Shown piece by piece: positions 33,096 to 41,659 of a stretch of 64,000 bases of DNA (the stretch's first letter is position 1; every line of letters begins with the position of its first letter). A program made the position numbers and the translations under genes. The notes under the pieces were generated by a model. The model was not told the DNA's origin and did not search any database. It saw only the letters and a program-made list of their open reading frames with translations. Origin of the DNA: Dehalococcoidia bacterium UBA2991 (GTDB taxonomy: Bacteria > Chloroflexota > Dehalococcoidia > Tepidiformales > Tepidiformaceae). Location: contig DEAD01000011.1 of NCBI GenBank assembly GCA_002346645.1, forward strand, positions 197,894-261,893, in the 5' to 3' direction.

Positions 33096-33878
33096 ATGCG
33101 TGATCATACAGAGCGGCTTTTGGAAGCAGCGCGTGGTGGGCAGCCCGTCCTGCTGGCTACTTTGCTTGAGCCCGGCCCCTTGGATCTTGAGCAGGGTGCC
33201 CGGTTACTGATTGAGCAGGACGGCGTGCGTAGTGGCACCCTTGGCGACCATCGACTCGACGATCTTGTAGCCAAATTTGCGCCCGATGCTTTCCGCCGTC
33301 ATCTTGCTGAGACGCTATACGATGCCTTCGATAGGCTTTCTGAAAGGACAGTTCCGGATGCAACAAGTCTCTACCTAGAGGTGGTGGAGTCGAAGCCGGT
33401 CTTTCTTGTTGTTGGAGCTGGCCATATTGGACGAGCCCTCTCCAGGATCGCTAACTTTCTGGACTTTCATGTTGCTGTTATTGACGATCGAGAGGACTTT
33501 GCTGCCCCTGAGCTTTTGCCAGAGGCGGATGAAGTAATTTGTGACGATTTCGAGGAAGCCCTTGGTCGCTACGCCATTGGTCCCAACACTGCCATTGTGA
33601 TGGTCACGCGCGGTCACAAGCAGGATGAGCTCTCACTACGGTGCTGTCTTGGACGGGATGCAGGCTATATCGGGATGATTGGTTCGAAGCGGCGCACCAA
33701 GGCTGTCTTAGAACACCTCCGTAGGGAGGGTTTCGATGCTGATGAGTTAGCAAAGGTACGAACCCCGATTGGCCTAAATATTGGAGCGGAGACACCCGAG
33801 GAGATTGCTATCAGCATCATGGCTGAGGTAGTTATGCTCCGGCGCGGTGGGGACGGCTCCCCTATGTACCACCGCTGA
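33096..33878 (+). CDS. XdhC/CoxI family molybdenum-enzyme accessory protein
   Basis: From the ATG at 33096 the product has 260 residues. The N-terminal XdhC domain (LLEAARGGQPVLLATLLE) and the C-terminal Rossmann domain (FLVVGAGHIGRALSRIANFL, then VIDDREDF and YIGMIGSKRR) match XdhC, which helps insert sulfurated molybdenum cofactor into xanthine dehydrogenase-type enzymes. The C-terminal PIGLNIGAETPEEIA is typical. No molybdenum hydroxylase genes lie in the window, so it works at a distance or has another job. It is divergent from glyA, 71 bases away. Confidence 0.88.
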   Translation: MRDHTERLLEAARGGQPVLLATLLEPGPLDLEQGARLLIEQDGVRSGTLGDHRLDDLVAKFAPDAFRRHLAETLYDAFDRLSERTVPDATSLYLEVVESKPVFLVVGAGHIGRALSRIANFLDFHVAVIDDREDFAAPELLPEADEVICDDFEEALGRYAIGPNTAIVMVTRGHKQDELSLRCCLGRDAGYIGMIGSKRRTKAVLEHLRREGFDADELAKVRTPIGLNIGAETPEEIAISIMAEVVMLRRGGDGSPMYHR

Positions 33879-33941
33879 TGCCCCGATCCGCTGCCCTCTG
33901 CAGTTTCGCCCCCTAGTGGCGCCACCCGCTACGATAGTTAC

Positions 33942-34808
33942 GTGGACGGATTCGAGGTCTTGCCGGTCGAGGGTTTGAGATCGCCCGTGGTAGTAATAGC
34001 TTTCACTGGTTGGAGCGATACGGGTACAGTCACTACTGATGCCACCAGGCACCTAATCGAGGCTTTTAAGGCGGAGCGCTTCATTAGCGTCGATCCAGAG
34101 GAATACTTCGTCTTTACCGAAACTCGACCTGAAGTGCGACTTGACGAAGGCGGATTGCGCGAGATCACCTGGCCCACGAATGAAGCTTGGGTTGCACGTC
34201 TCACAGATGCCCCTAATGACTTCGTAGCTATTACTGGTACTGAGCCCAATCTGCGTTGGGAGCCATTCGCTACCCGATTCGCAGGAGCCATTGCCGCCCT
34301 TGAACCGTCACTTGTATGCACTCTAGTTGCTCGGCCTGCTGCTACTCCCCATACACGACCTATACCTATCAGTGGCTCCGCCGCTGATGCCGCCCTTGCT
34401 CGTCGCTTCGGCCTCAGCCCCTCTCGCTACCAAGGCCCAACTGGGATTATTGGGGTCCTGCATGACGCCATGCGGAAACACGGCTTGCCTCTTGTAAGTA
34501 TTGCCGCCTCGGTACCTCACTACCTGAGTGTTGATGAAAATCCACCTGCTACCCTGGCTCTTCTGCGTGCACTCGAGCCCATGATTGGCCACGTTCCCCC
34601 TCTAGAAGATCTCGAGGGAGCAAGTGCCTCCTTCCTAGAACGGGTGGAAGAGGCGTCGAGTGGAGATGATCAAATAGTGCAGTACGTCCGTGCTCTAGAG
34701 GAACAGTATCAGGATGGCGATCCTTCTGTTATCCAGCCTGACTCTGAACTTTCTGCTGATGATGTCCTCCGTGATGTAGAGGATCTCCTTCGTGGTGGGG
34801 ACTCCTGA
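33942..34808 (+). CDS. PAC2-family protein
   Basis: The 288-residue protein belongs to the PAC2 (proteasome assembly chaperone 2-like) family: VVVIAFTGWSDTGTVTTDA near the N-terminus, EYFVFTETRP, and the C-terminal GPTGIIGVLHDAMRKHGLPLVS and VPHYLSVDENPPATLALLRAL. In actinobacteria such proteins occur in organisms with proteasomes, but a bacterial function is not settled. The start is GTG at 33942. The C-terminal 40 residues are acidic. Confidence 0.85.
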   Translation: MDGFEVLPVEGLRSPVVVIAFTGWSDTGTVTTDATRHLIEAFKAERFISVDPEEYFVFTETRPEVRLDEGGLREITWPTNEAWVARLTDAPNDFVAITGTEPNLRWEPFATRFAGAIAALEPSLVCTLVARPAATPHTRPIPISGSAADAALARRFGLSPSRYQGPTGIIGVLHDAMRKHGLPLVSIAASVPHYLSVDENPPATLALLRALEPMIGHVPPLEDLEGASASFLERVEEASSGDDQIVQYVRALEEQYQDGDPSVIQPDSELSADDVLRDVEDLLRGGDS

Positions 34809-34812
34809 TCCG

Positions 34813-35550
34813 CTATACAGTTTCTTGAAGCTGGAAGCGAGACAACCGCCAAACTGCCAGTCCAGCCGTTGCTACCGTCACAACCACAATTGCAATCACT
34901 GAGTAAGTGGTACCGAGATCGGCATCGAATACTAAATCGCTTGGGTTTCCTATGGCCTCTGCGATTGAGGCTGTAAATTCGCGAATGCTGAAGCGCTGCA
35001 CTCCTGGCGCAAAGTTTGTAATAACGAATTCCCAAACGAAAACGTAGGCGAGTCCAGCAAAAAGTGCCCGTGATGTAAGCAGGCTTAGCAGCACGAACAG
35101 GGAAGAATAGGCTAGGGAGCCAACGGCCAGTGCTATTACGAAGCCACCAAGAATTCGCCAGTCGTTCTCGCCTGCTAATGCCACGACTCCACCTACTGCT
35201 GCGCTTGCCAGAACGATAACTAAGGTTGCTCCCCAGGCTGCCGTGAGTTTGCCTGCTACGATGCGCCACCGTTCCACTGGCTTTGAGAGTAGATAAACGA
35301 TGGTGCCGTCCTCTACCTCACTTCCAATTGCTGCTGTTGCAAGGAGAAGTGCCGTTAGTGGTAATAGTGCGTTGACAATGAGCGCATTGAGCAGGAACTC
35401 CGCCGTGAATTCGAGTGCAGAGATATTGGAGTCGCCAAAGCGAAAGATGACTGCTGCCAGGATTGGAACCAGGCCTAGACCAATAAGCAGCAATGTCCGC
35501 TTTTGACCCAGTAACTGGCGCAGTGTCAGGTTCAAGACAAGGACGATCAT
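34813..35550 (-). CDS. ABC-2 type transporter permease
   Basis: The 245-residue protein has about six membrane helices (for example TLLLIGLGLVPILAAVIF, LIVNALLPLTALLLATAAIG, LTAAWGATLVIVLASAAVGG and VIAIVVVTVATAGLAVW). The DGTIVYLLSKPVERWRIVAGK segment is typical of ABC-2 permeases. It is the last of a four-gene ABC unit and overlaps the second ATPase gene by 4 bases. The transported substrate is unknown; exporters of this kind move drugs, lipids or peptides, or help build the envelope. Confidence 0.85.
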   Translation of the reverse strand: MIVLVLNLTLRQLLGQKRTLLLIGLGLVPILAAVIFRFGDSNISALEFTAEFLLNALIVNALLPLTALLLATAAIGSEVEDGTIVYLLSKPVERWRIVAGKLTAAWGATLVIVLASAAVGGVVALAGENDWRILGGFVIALAVGSLAYSSLFVLLSLLTSRALFAGLAYVFVWEFVITNFAPGVQRFSIREFTASIAEAIGNPSDLVFDADLGTTYSVIAIVVVTVATAGLAVWRLSRFQLQETV

Positions 35551-36485
35551 GAGGTAACTAGGTACTCGAATACGCTTTCGAGCGACTCGTCCTCGGAGCG
35601 TACTTCAAAAAGCGAAGCGCCTGCCTCTTTCGCCGCCAATGGTGCCGTGAGGGCGAAGGCAGCTAGGTTCTTGGTACGTACTAAGAGCTTCTGGTCGGTC
35701 AGTTCGATACTGAAAATGGTTTCCTGGGCTAACAGAGTCTTCGCCAGCTCTCGATTGTTACTCGATCTGATGGTGAATGTGTGGGGACGATTTGTCATCA
35801 GTTTCCGGATAGCTCTGTAATCGCCGGAAGCGGCCAGGCGTCCAGCAACCACTACGAGCACGTTATCGCTCAGCCCCGCAACCTCTTCAAGGATGTGAGA
35901 GGAGAACAGAATTGTCCGTCCCTCCTCTGCCATGTGGCTCAATAAAGACATCATTTTTAGTCGTTGCCGAGGGTCCATGCCATTGAATGGTTCGTCCAAC
36001 AGTAATACCTCGGGGCCATGGACTAATGCAGCAGCAATTTTGATGCGCTGCTTCATGCCTTTGGAGTAGCCGCCTGTTGTCCGGTCTGCTGCGTCCTCCA
36101 TCTCCACCATCTGCAATGCCTGCCTGGTGGCGGTTTCGGGATCGGGAAGGTCATGCATCTGAGCGCTCAAAAGCACGAACTGGTATCCAGTGAGGAACTC
36201 GTAAACTGCCTCTCGCTCTGGTACTAGAGCTACTTGCTCATAGATGCCGGGTGTTTGGAAAGATGCTTTCCCTAATGTCCGCACTTCTCCCGCTGAGGGT
36301 TTTAGGAAGCCAGCCATCATGTTTAGCAGGGTGGTCTTCCCCGCTCCGTTGGGCCCTAACAGCCCCGTCACACCTGGACCGATTGAGAAAGAGATGCCGT
36401 TTACAGCGACCACGTTCCCGTACCAGCGGGAAACGTCACGCACTTCTACTGTGGTATCGGGCACTCTTCGTTCTTCCGTGCTCAT
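35547..36485 (-). CDS. ABC transporter ATP-binding protein (second of the cluster)
   Basis: From the ATG at 36485, overlapping the upstream permease stop (ATGA), the product has 312 residues. It has Walker A LLGPNGAGKTTLLN, signature GGYSKGMKQRIKIA, Walker B VLLLDEPFNGMDP and the switch histidine in FSSHILEEV. A C-terminal domain of about 90 residues follows, as in ABC-2 exporters. The pairing with the permease at 34813 makes a half-exporter. A longer frame to 36563 is not supported. Confidence 0.9.
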   Translation of the reverse strand: MSTEERRVPDTTVEVRDVSRWYGNVVAVNGISFSIGPGVTGLLGPNGAGKTTLLNMMAGFLKPSAGEVRTLGKASFQTPGIYEQVALVPEREAVYEFLTGYQFVLLSAQMHDLPDPETATRQALQMVEMEDAADRTTGGYSKGMKQRIKIAAALVHGPEVLLLDEPFNGMDPRQRLKMMSLLSHMAEEGRTILFSSHILEEVAGLSDNVLVVVAGRLAASGDYRAIRKLMTNRPHTFTIRSSNNRELAKTLLAQETIFSIELTDQKLLVRTKNLAAFALTAPLAAKEAGASLFEVRSEDESLESVFEYLVTS

Positions 36486-37387
36486 AGGCTTTTCCGCCTG
36501 TAGTGCCTTAGTAGCAGAACGATTCCTACGAGTGTGATGACTATTGCGAAGAGGAAGTACCAACCACCTGAGAATGCCGCACGCATCATTGGGTGTTCCT
36601 CGCTCAGGTCTGGTGTTGCGTTGAAGAACCAGTACGTGAAGCCATCAATTACGAAGAATGGATTTAAAAACACACCCAATCTGCCGGCGAGGTTATCTAA
36701 GGAACTGATAAGGACCCCCGAGAGGACGGGGAGAAATATGAAAGGGGCGATAACTCCGATAGTGGCGAAGGTGCGTCGTGCACTTTGGGCTGAAATCACC
36801 ATCCCAATTGCTGCAAAGAAAACGGAGATAAGGAGGCTACTTCCAATAATCGGTCCAATTTGCTTCCACTCGTCGCGGAAGTACCCGCCGAAATTGTCTA
36901 CCACCAGCGCATTCCCCAGAAAAAGGGTGGCCTGTGGAATTAGGGTAAGGGCCAGGATCGCTGTTGCCATGGCTGCGTATCGGGAGGCCGCATAATCCAG
37001 GCGACTTAATGATCGTGAGAAATAGAGGGAAAGAATTGAGTGGCGTTGGTCGCGTCCTAGCAGTTCAGGACCCACTGCAGCCACAAACAGCATCAGAGCC
37101 ACCTGGGGAAAGAAGATGTTGGTGCTGAAGTAGTCCTCTGCCTTTATGACATCGCTGACGTTGATCTCGAAGAAGGCCGCCCCCATGAGGTACGCAAGTG
37201 CTGGCAGTCCTGCGAGTAGGGCCAGGCCAATCGGGAAGATCTTGCTTCGGGTTCGCCGCCCCAACCCGAATGCCGCCCGCAGCCCGTGTACGTATAGCGA
37301 GAGCGCAGCATCCCAGCGCCCGAGGCGCCTGCCCTCGTATCGGCGGTAACCAAGGTCATAAATGTTTCCCGCCGCACGCTCAGTCAT
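36482..37387 (-). CDS. ABC-2 type transporter permease (first of the cluster)
   Basis: The 301-residue membrane protein starts with a cytoplasmic segment (AAGNIYDLGYRRYEGRRLGR) and has six or so helices, including PIGLALLAGLPALAYLMG, VALMLFVAAVGPELLG, IIGSSLLISVFFAAIGMVIS and FLFAIVITLVGIVLLLRHYR. GRDQRHSILSLYFSRSLSR is typical of this permease group. It overlaps the ATPase genes on both sides (8 bases upstream, 4 bases downstream). Confidence 0.85.
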   Translation of the reverse strand: MTERAAGNIYDLGYRRYEGRRLGRWDAALSLYVHGLRAAFGLGRRTRSKIFPIGLALLAGLPALAYLMGAAFFEINVSDVIKAEDYFSTNIFFPQVALMLFVAAVGPELLGRDQRHSILSLYFSRSLSRLDYAASRYAAMATAILALTLIPQATLFLGNALVVDNFGGYFRDEWKQIGPIIGSSLLISVFFAAIGMVISAQSARRTFATIGVIAPFIFLPVLSGVLISSLDNLAGRLGVFLNPFFVIDGFTYWFFNATPDLSEEHPMMRAAFSGGWYFLFAIVITLVGIVLLLRHYRRKSL

Positions 37388-38294
37388 TGGTGGGGGAGTC
37401 CTCCGGGCGAAAGATGTCCTCTAGCGATTGTCGCCGTTGTTCCAGACGAACCAGTCCCATTTCCATTTCAACAAGGCAATCTCGGATCGCGTCGTACGGT
37501 TCTGCTTCCTGTAGCGCCACATATGCCAAAGTACCCCCCCCTCTGGCGTCGAAGCCCCGTTCTCTCAATGCTTTTACAAGCGTAGCGGCATCGCCTTCCA
37601 CCTCCACTTCTAGTGCCCCTAAAGTCTGTGTAAATTCCGCTACTGCCCCTGATTTCTTCAGTTTTCCTTCGTCGATCACCATGAGCCAATCGCACACCCG
37701 TTCAATCTCTCCCAGTAGGTGGGAGGACATGAGCACTGCAATGCCAAACTCTTGTCCTGTTCGCCGAACTAAATCCAGCATCTCCTCTCGTCCTGCAGGG
37801 TCAAGCCCATTAGTAGGTTCATCCAAAAAAATAAGTCTTGGGTCGTGGACGATAGCCTGGGCGAGCTTGACTCTTTGCTTCATGCCAGTCGAGTAGCTGC
37901 CCATTTCCCGATACCGTTCTTCGAACAAGCCGACGTGTCGCAATGTCTCTGCCGTTCGCTCTCGAGCGGCGGGGCGAGGCAGTCCGCTTATCTCTCCAAG
38001 GTGTGTTACGAACTCGGTAGCAGAAAGATCGGGGGGAAGGCAGTCGTGCTCAGGCATATAGCCAACGAGATTTCGTATCTCACGCCCCTGGATATGCACA
38101 TCCATGTCGAGTACGCGGGCGCTGCCTTCGGTCGCCGGCAATAACCCCAACAATATCTTGAGAAGGGTGCTCTTTCCTGCGCCGTTTGCTCCCACCAACC
38201 CTATTACTCCCGCGTCGAGGGTGAGGTCCAATGAATCAAGGGCGCGCACTCTAGGGTACTGTTTTGTCAGGCCATGAAGCTCGATTAACGGCAC
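37380..38294 (-). CDS. ABC transporter ATP-binding protein (first of the cluster)
   Basis: The 304-residue ATPase has Walker A LVGANGAGKSTLLK, signature GSYSTGMKQRVKLA, Walker B LIFLDEPTNGLDP and MSSHLLGEIERVC as switch region. The C-terminal region from about 215 is a substrate- or permease-linked domain of ABC-2 exporters. It is the first gene of the four-gene unit and is divergent from the acyl-CoA synthetase at 38468. The order ATPase-permease-ATPase-permease suggests a double exporter or one heteromeric complex. Confidence 0.9.
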   Translation of the reverse strand: MPLIELHGLTKQYPRVRALDSLDLTLDAGVIGLVGANGAGKSTLLKILLGLLPATEGSARVLDMDVHIQGREIRNLVGYMPEHDCLPPDLSATEFVTHLGEISGLPRPAARERTAETLRHVGLFEERYREMGSYSTGMKQRVKLAQAIVHDPRLIFLDEPTNGLDPAGREEMLDLVRRTGQEFGIAVLMSSHLLGEIERVCDWLMVIDEGKLKKSGAVAEFTQTLGALEVEVEGDAATLVKALRERGFDARGGGTLAYVALQEAEPYDAIRDCLVEMEMGLVRLEQRRQSLEDIFRPEDSPTND

Positions 38295-38435
38295 TTTTCT
38301 ATCCTAGCGGTCTTCGCCTAATAGGGCAGGATCCTAATGGCCTTTCTACTTGGGCGCCGAAACGGCTTTGGTGTGTGCAAGGCCCTTCTTTTGTGTCTCT
38401 CTAGTTTCGCCCCCGCGGGTGGGCAGGTAGCATCT

Positions 38436-38453
38436 CGCCACGCCTGCGTGGCG
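38436..38453 (+). promoter_or_regulatory. perfect hairpin just upstream of the acyl-CoA synthetase ribosome site
   Basis: CGCCACGC and GCGTGGCG are separated by two bases, ending 3 bases before the GGAGG ribosome site (38457-38461) of the 38468 gene. The position suggests control of translation initiation or mRNA stability; a DNA-binding site is the alternative, since it also lies in the gap between divergent genes. Confidence 0.5.
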
Positions 38454-38467
38454 TTTGGAGGAGTGGC

Positions 38468-40060
38468 ATGGAAGTCCCAATGGTTGTTAATGATTTCCTC
38501 TTCCGGGCGGAGAGCCTATACGGGCCTAAAGAGGCTGTCGTTGATGGTGATAAGCGCTTTACTTACGCTGAGTTCGCGAAACGTTGTTACAAACTTGCCC
38601 ATGCCCTTTCGGATCTTGGCGTCGTCAAGGGTGATCGCGTTGGTATTCTTAGCCCCAACAGCCATCACTTCTTGGAGTCTTTCTATGGCACCTCCCTCAT
38701 AGGTGCTGTGCTCGTTCCTCTAAACTACAGACTAGTTTCCGAGGACTTTCAATATGCCTTTTCGCACTCCGGCACAAAGGTAATCATTGCCGATTCCGAA
38801 CTGACTGCAGCTCTCGATGCAATCCGAGATGGGCTGCCTAAGGTTGAACACTGGATAGTTGCTCGCTATGGAGATGCACCTGTTCCTGATGGCTGGAAGG
38901 AGTGGGAAGATCTTGTAGCTGATCAGCCGGATACAGCTCCACCGGATCCCGGTCTCGATGAGAATGATCTAGTAAGCATTAATTACACCTCTGGCACTAC
39001 CGCTCGGCCAAAGGGTGTCATGCTCACCCATCGGAACTTCTACGCTAACGCCTACCATTTCATTACTCATCTTGGCATCAGCCATGACGACGTTGAGATG
39101 TGGACTCTGCCAATGTTTCATTGCAACGGCTGGGGTGGCGTTTACGCTCTCACAGCAATGGGTGGTAAGCACGTAGTCGTGCGCGGGCCCGAGCCCGAAC
39201 TTCTTTATTCCATTATGAGAGATGAGGGCATCACGTTCGCCTGTATGGCTCCTGCGGTGCTTGCTCGGATTCTTGATTTTGAAGGCGCAAGCGAATATGA
39301 CATTGCTACCAAGCCTCGTTTTGTTTGCGCTGGGGCTCCTCCTCCAATCACCTTTGTCGAGCGACTTGAACAAGAGCGTGGCTGGACCTTCATGCAGATC
39401 TACGGTCTAACGGAGACTGCCCCAATCCTTACGGTTGCTGAGCCTAAGCCTCATGTGAACACCGAGGGTGATGCTCTTTACCGCATAAAGGGTAGGGCCG
39501 GACACGCTTCTGTCGGTGTTCAGCTTCGCGTCGTGGGGGAGGGTGGTCGCGATGTTGCTTGGGACGATACTGCTATTGGTGAGGTCGCCGCTCGCGGCAA
39601 CATGGTGTTCAAGGGTTATTGGAATCAGCCAGAGGAAACAGCCAAGGTCGTTCGGGATGGCTACTTTTTTACGGGAGACCTGGCAACCGTGGACCAATAT
39701 GGCTATATCAACATCGTTGACCGGGCGAAGGATGTCATCATCTCGGGTGGTGAGAATATTTCCTCCATTGAGGTGGAGGACGTGCTCTATAGGCATCCCA
39801 AGGTTCTGGAAGCTGCTGTCGTTGGTATCCCCAGTGAGCGCTGGGGTGAGACACCTCTTGCTGTCATCGTCCTCCAGAGGGGGGAGAAGGCTACAACTGA
39901 GGAGATCGTCGACTTTTGTCGTGAAAACATGGCGCACTTCAAAGTGCCCCGCCAGGTTGAGTTCACGGAAGAGCTCCCTCGTACAGCTACTGGAAAGCTC
40001 AAGAAATTCGAGTTGCGTGAACCCTATTGGAACGCTGCCGGCGGTCGCCGAGTCAACTGA
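38468..40060 (+). CDS. AMP-dependent acyl-CoA synthetase
   Basis: The 530-residue enzyme activates a carboxylic acid with ATP and CoA. It has the P-loop YTSGTTARPKGVMLTHRN, the MFHCNGW segment typical of medium-chain or DmdB-like ligases, the YGLTETAP motif, GYFFTGDLATVD and the C-terminal lysine motif PRTATGKLKKFELR. The substrate is probably a short or medium fatty acid or a related acid; DmdB-type (methylmercaptopropionate) ligases are close relatives, but sequence alone cannot separate them. A GGAGGAG site lies 5 bases before the ATG. Confidence 0.92.
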   Translation: MEVPMVVNDFLFRAESLYGPKEAVVDGDKRFTYAEFAKRCYKLAHALSDLGVVKGDRVGILSPNSHHFLESFYGTSLIGAVLVPLNYRLVSEDFQYAFSHSGTKVIIADSELTAALDAIRDGLPKVEHWIVARYGDAPVPDGWKEWEDLVADQPDTAPPDPGLDENDLVSINYTSGTTARPKGVMLTHRNFYANAYHFITHLGISHDDVEMWTLPMFHCNGWGGVYALTAMGGKHVVVRGPEPELLYSIMRDEGITFACMAPAVLARILDFEGASEYDIATKPRFVCAGAPPPITFVERLEQERGWTFMQIYGLTETAPILTVAEPKPHVNTEGDALYRIKGRAGHASVGVQLRVVGEGGRDVAWDDTAIGEVAARGNMVFKGYWNQPEETAKVVRDGYFFTGDLATVDQYGYINIVDRAKDVIISGGENISSIEVEDVLYRHPKVLEAAVVGIPSERWGETPLAVIVLQRGEKATTEEIVDFCRENMAHFKVPRQVEFTEELPRTATGKLKKFELREPYWNAAGGRRVN

Positions 40061-40116
40061 GTGTCGGTTTAGGCTGGTTCCTTTGCCAATGTTTGGAGTT
40101 GGTCTCCGCTGTTGAT

Positions 40117-40150
40117 TCAGGAGGGGTTACATCCAATTCACAGCTCCTGA
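40117..40150 (+). terminator. possible hairpin terminator after the acyl-CoA synthetase gene
   Basis: TCAGGAG and CTCCTGA form a 7-bp stem with a 20-base loop, 56 bases after the stop codon at 40060. A T-rich run follows only later (GGTTTTTAG). It could be a terminator or part of the leader of the next gene. Support is weak. Confidence 0.3.
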
Positions 40151-40237
40151 TAGCTAATCCTTAAAGGTTTTTAGATGCTGATTTACGACTAAAACTCCTT
40201 CTCCAGGAAGCTAATGGGGCCATGTACACTGGGCCCT

Positions 40238-40585
40238 ATGATCGTTATCGCAGGAAGCCTTGAACTTGACCCCGATCAGCGCGAAGCCGCTCTCGTCGCA
40301 GGTAAGCCTTTCATAGATGGTGCCCTTACTCAGCGCGGTTGCCGCCATTACACCTGGACTCCAGACCCCTTCGACAAAGGGCGTATATGGGTCTATGAGC
40401 TATGGGATGATGAGGACGCTCTTGCCGCCCATTTTCAGAATCACCACTACGCTGATATGGGGGCCAATCTAGGGCGCCACGGCATTCGTGGTTCCCAGAT
40501 TAGTAAGTTTCGCGTCGACCACGAGGAGCCTGTCTATGATGAAACCGGTTCGCCTCGTGCCGATTTCTTTACTGTTAGCGACTAA
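40238..40585 (+). CDS. ABM-domain monooxygenase-like protein
   Basis: From the ATG at 40238 the product has 115 residues and matches the antibiotic biosynthesis monooxygenase (YgiN-like) fold: IVIAGSLELDPDQREA, then GCRHYTWTPDPFDKGRIWVYELWDDEDALAAHFQNHHY. These small dimeric ferredoxin-fold proteins act on quinols or other aromatic or reactive compounds without bound cofactor. The substrate is unknown. A longer frame from 40214 adds only eight residues without a better ribosome site. Confidence 0.85.
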   Translation: MIVIAGSLELDPDQREAALVAGKPFIDGALTQRGCRHYTWTPDPFDKGRIWVYELWDDEDALAAHFQNHHYADMGANLGRHGIRGSQISKFRVDHEEPVYDETGSPRADFFTVSD

Positions 40586-40614
40586 CCCTTCTGGGTAGTA
40601 CCCACAGGCTAGTT

Positions 40615-41514
40615 CTATGAAATGAGGACGATGCCTACCACGGCTACAACTACCCCGGCCACTAGCCAAAGAGTGAGTTGCTCCTTCAGGAAGATTGCTC
40701 CAAGTGGTACAGCAAACAGAGGTGATATGGCGGTCGCGACGGCTGCACGACCAACACCTGCCTCCTGCACCGCATAGATGAAAAGGAGACTTCCGACAGC
40801 TGTTCCAAAGATTCCTGCTACGAAGAGAGCCCCATGATCCCTCCGCGAAATTGCCCGCTTGCGGATGCTTGAGCCTGGAACAACTCCTACTGCGAAACCC
40901 AGAACAAGAGCGGTGGCAGGCAGCCGTAGAGCATTTAGGGCGATAGCGTTCTGTCCTTCTACGACGTCGCCTAGCCACACCGTTGCCAGGGCCCAGATTA
41001 GAGCCGCCGCGGCTACTAGTGCGAGTCCGCGGATCAGGTTGCGGCCGGGTGGCGAGGTTGTCGGTTCAGAGCTTCCAGATCTCCGTCCCCGTAGAGAAAC
41101 CACATAAACCCCCACAAGGACAAGGACAGAGCCGAGTGCTTCGGCCACAGTGATGTCGTAGCCCAATAGGGCAATCCCGAAAATGTAGGTTAGGAAAACG
41201 AACAAGCCCAGGCTGATCGTAAATGCTCGGGTTAGGCCTAAGGCGTTAAGGGAGGCAACATAAAGTGTGTCCCCAAGCGCATTCCCAAGAATTGCAGATC
41301 CCACTACGGCTAAGACGACTCCTGCGTCCAGGGCATCGAACCCGCCTGATATGACTACGAATGGAGTTACGACTAAAAGGGCTATCGCGCTCCAGGCTGC
41401 CCGTAATGTACTCACTGACAATGCATCGATGCGTGTTGAAGACGAAGCCATCAGGGTGCTTGCTGCTGCCCAGATGGCAGCCGAGCCGATGCCTGCAAGA
41501 ATGCCGAGGTTCAC
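40615..41514 (-). CDS. EamA/DMT-superfamily transporter
   Basis: The 299-residue protein has ten membrane helices in two EamA halves (first around GILAGIGSAAIWAAASTLMA and LYVASLNALGLTRAFTIS; second around GLALVAAAALIWALATVW and AVQEAGVGRAAVATAISPLF). The C-terminal motif APLGAIFL-type segment (FAVPLGAIFLKEQLTLWLV) is typical. DMT transporters export amino acids, nucleobases, sugars or drugs. The substrate is unknown. It is convergent with the ABM gene. Confidence 0.9.
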   Translation of the reverse strand: MNLGILAGIGSAAIWAAASTLMASSSTRIDALSVSTLRAAWSAIALLVVTPFVVISGGFDALDAGVVLAVVGSAILGNALGDTLYVASLNALGLTRAFTISLGLFVFLTYIFGIALLGYDITVAEALGSVLVLVGVYVVSLRGRRSGSSEPTTSPPGRNLIRGLALVAAAALIWALATVWLGDVVEGQNAIALNALRLPATALVLGFAVGVVPGSSIRKRAISRRDHGALFVAGIFGTAVGSLLFIYAVQEAGVGRAAVATAISPLFAVPLGAIFLKEQLTLWLVAGVVVAVVGIVLIS

Positions 41515-41659
41515 TGCTGAATGGAGAGCTGGTTGTAGGTGGTCATGGTCGCTCCCCCTCTTTCTGTCAGGCTGCGTCCTCTACCTGTAAGGCAGCAGGA
41601 TAGCTCCTTGGCGCTGAAAGGCGCGCGGGTGGGGATATCAAGCGCTAGACTTCCGGGTC

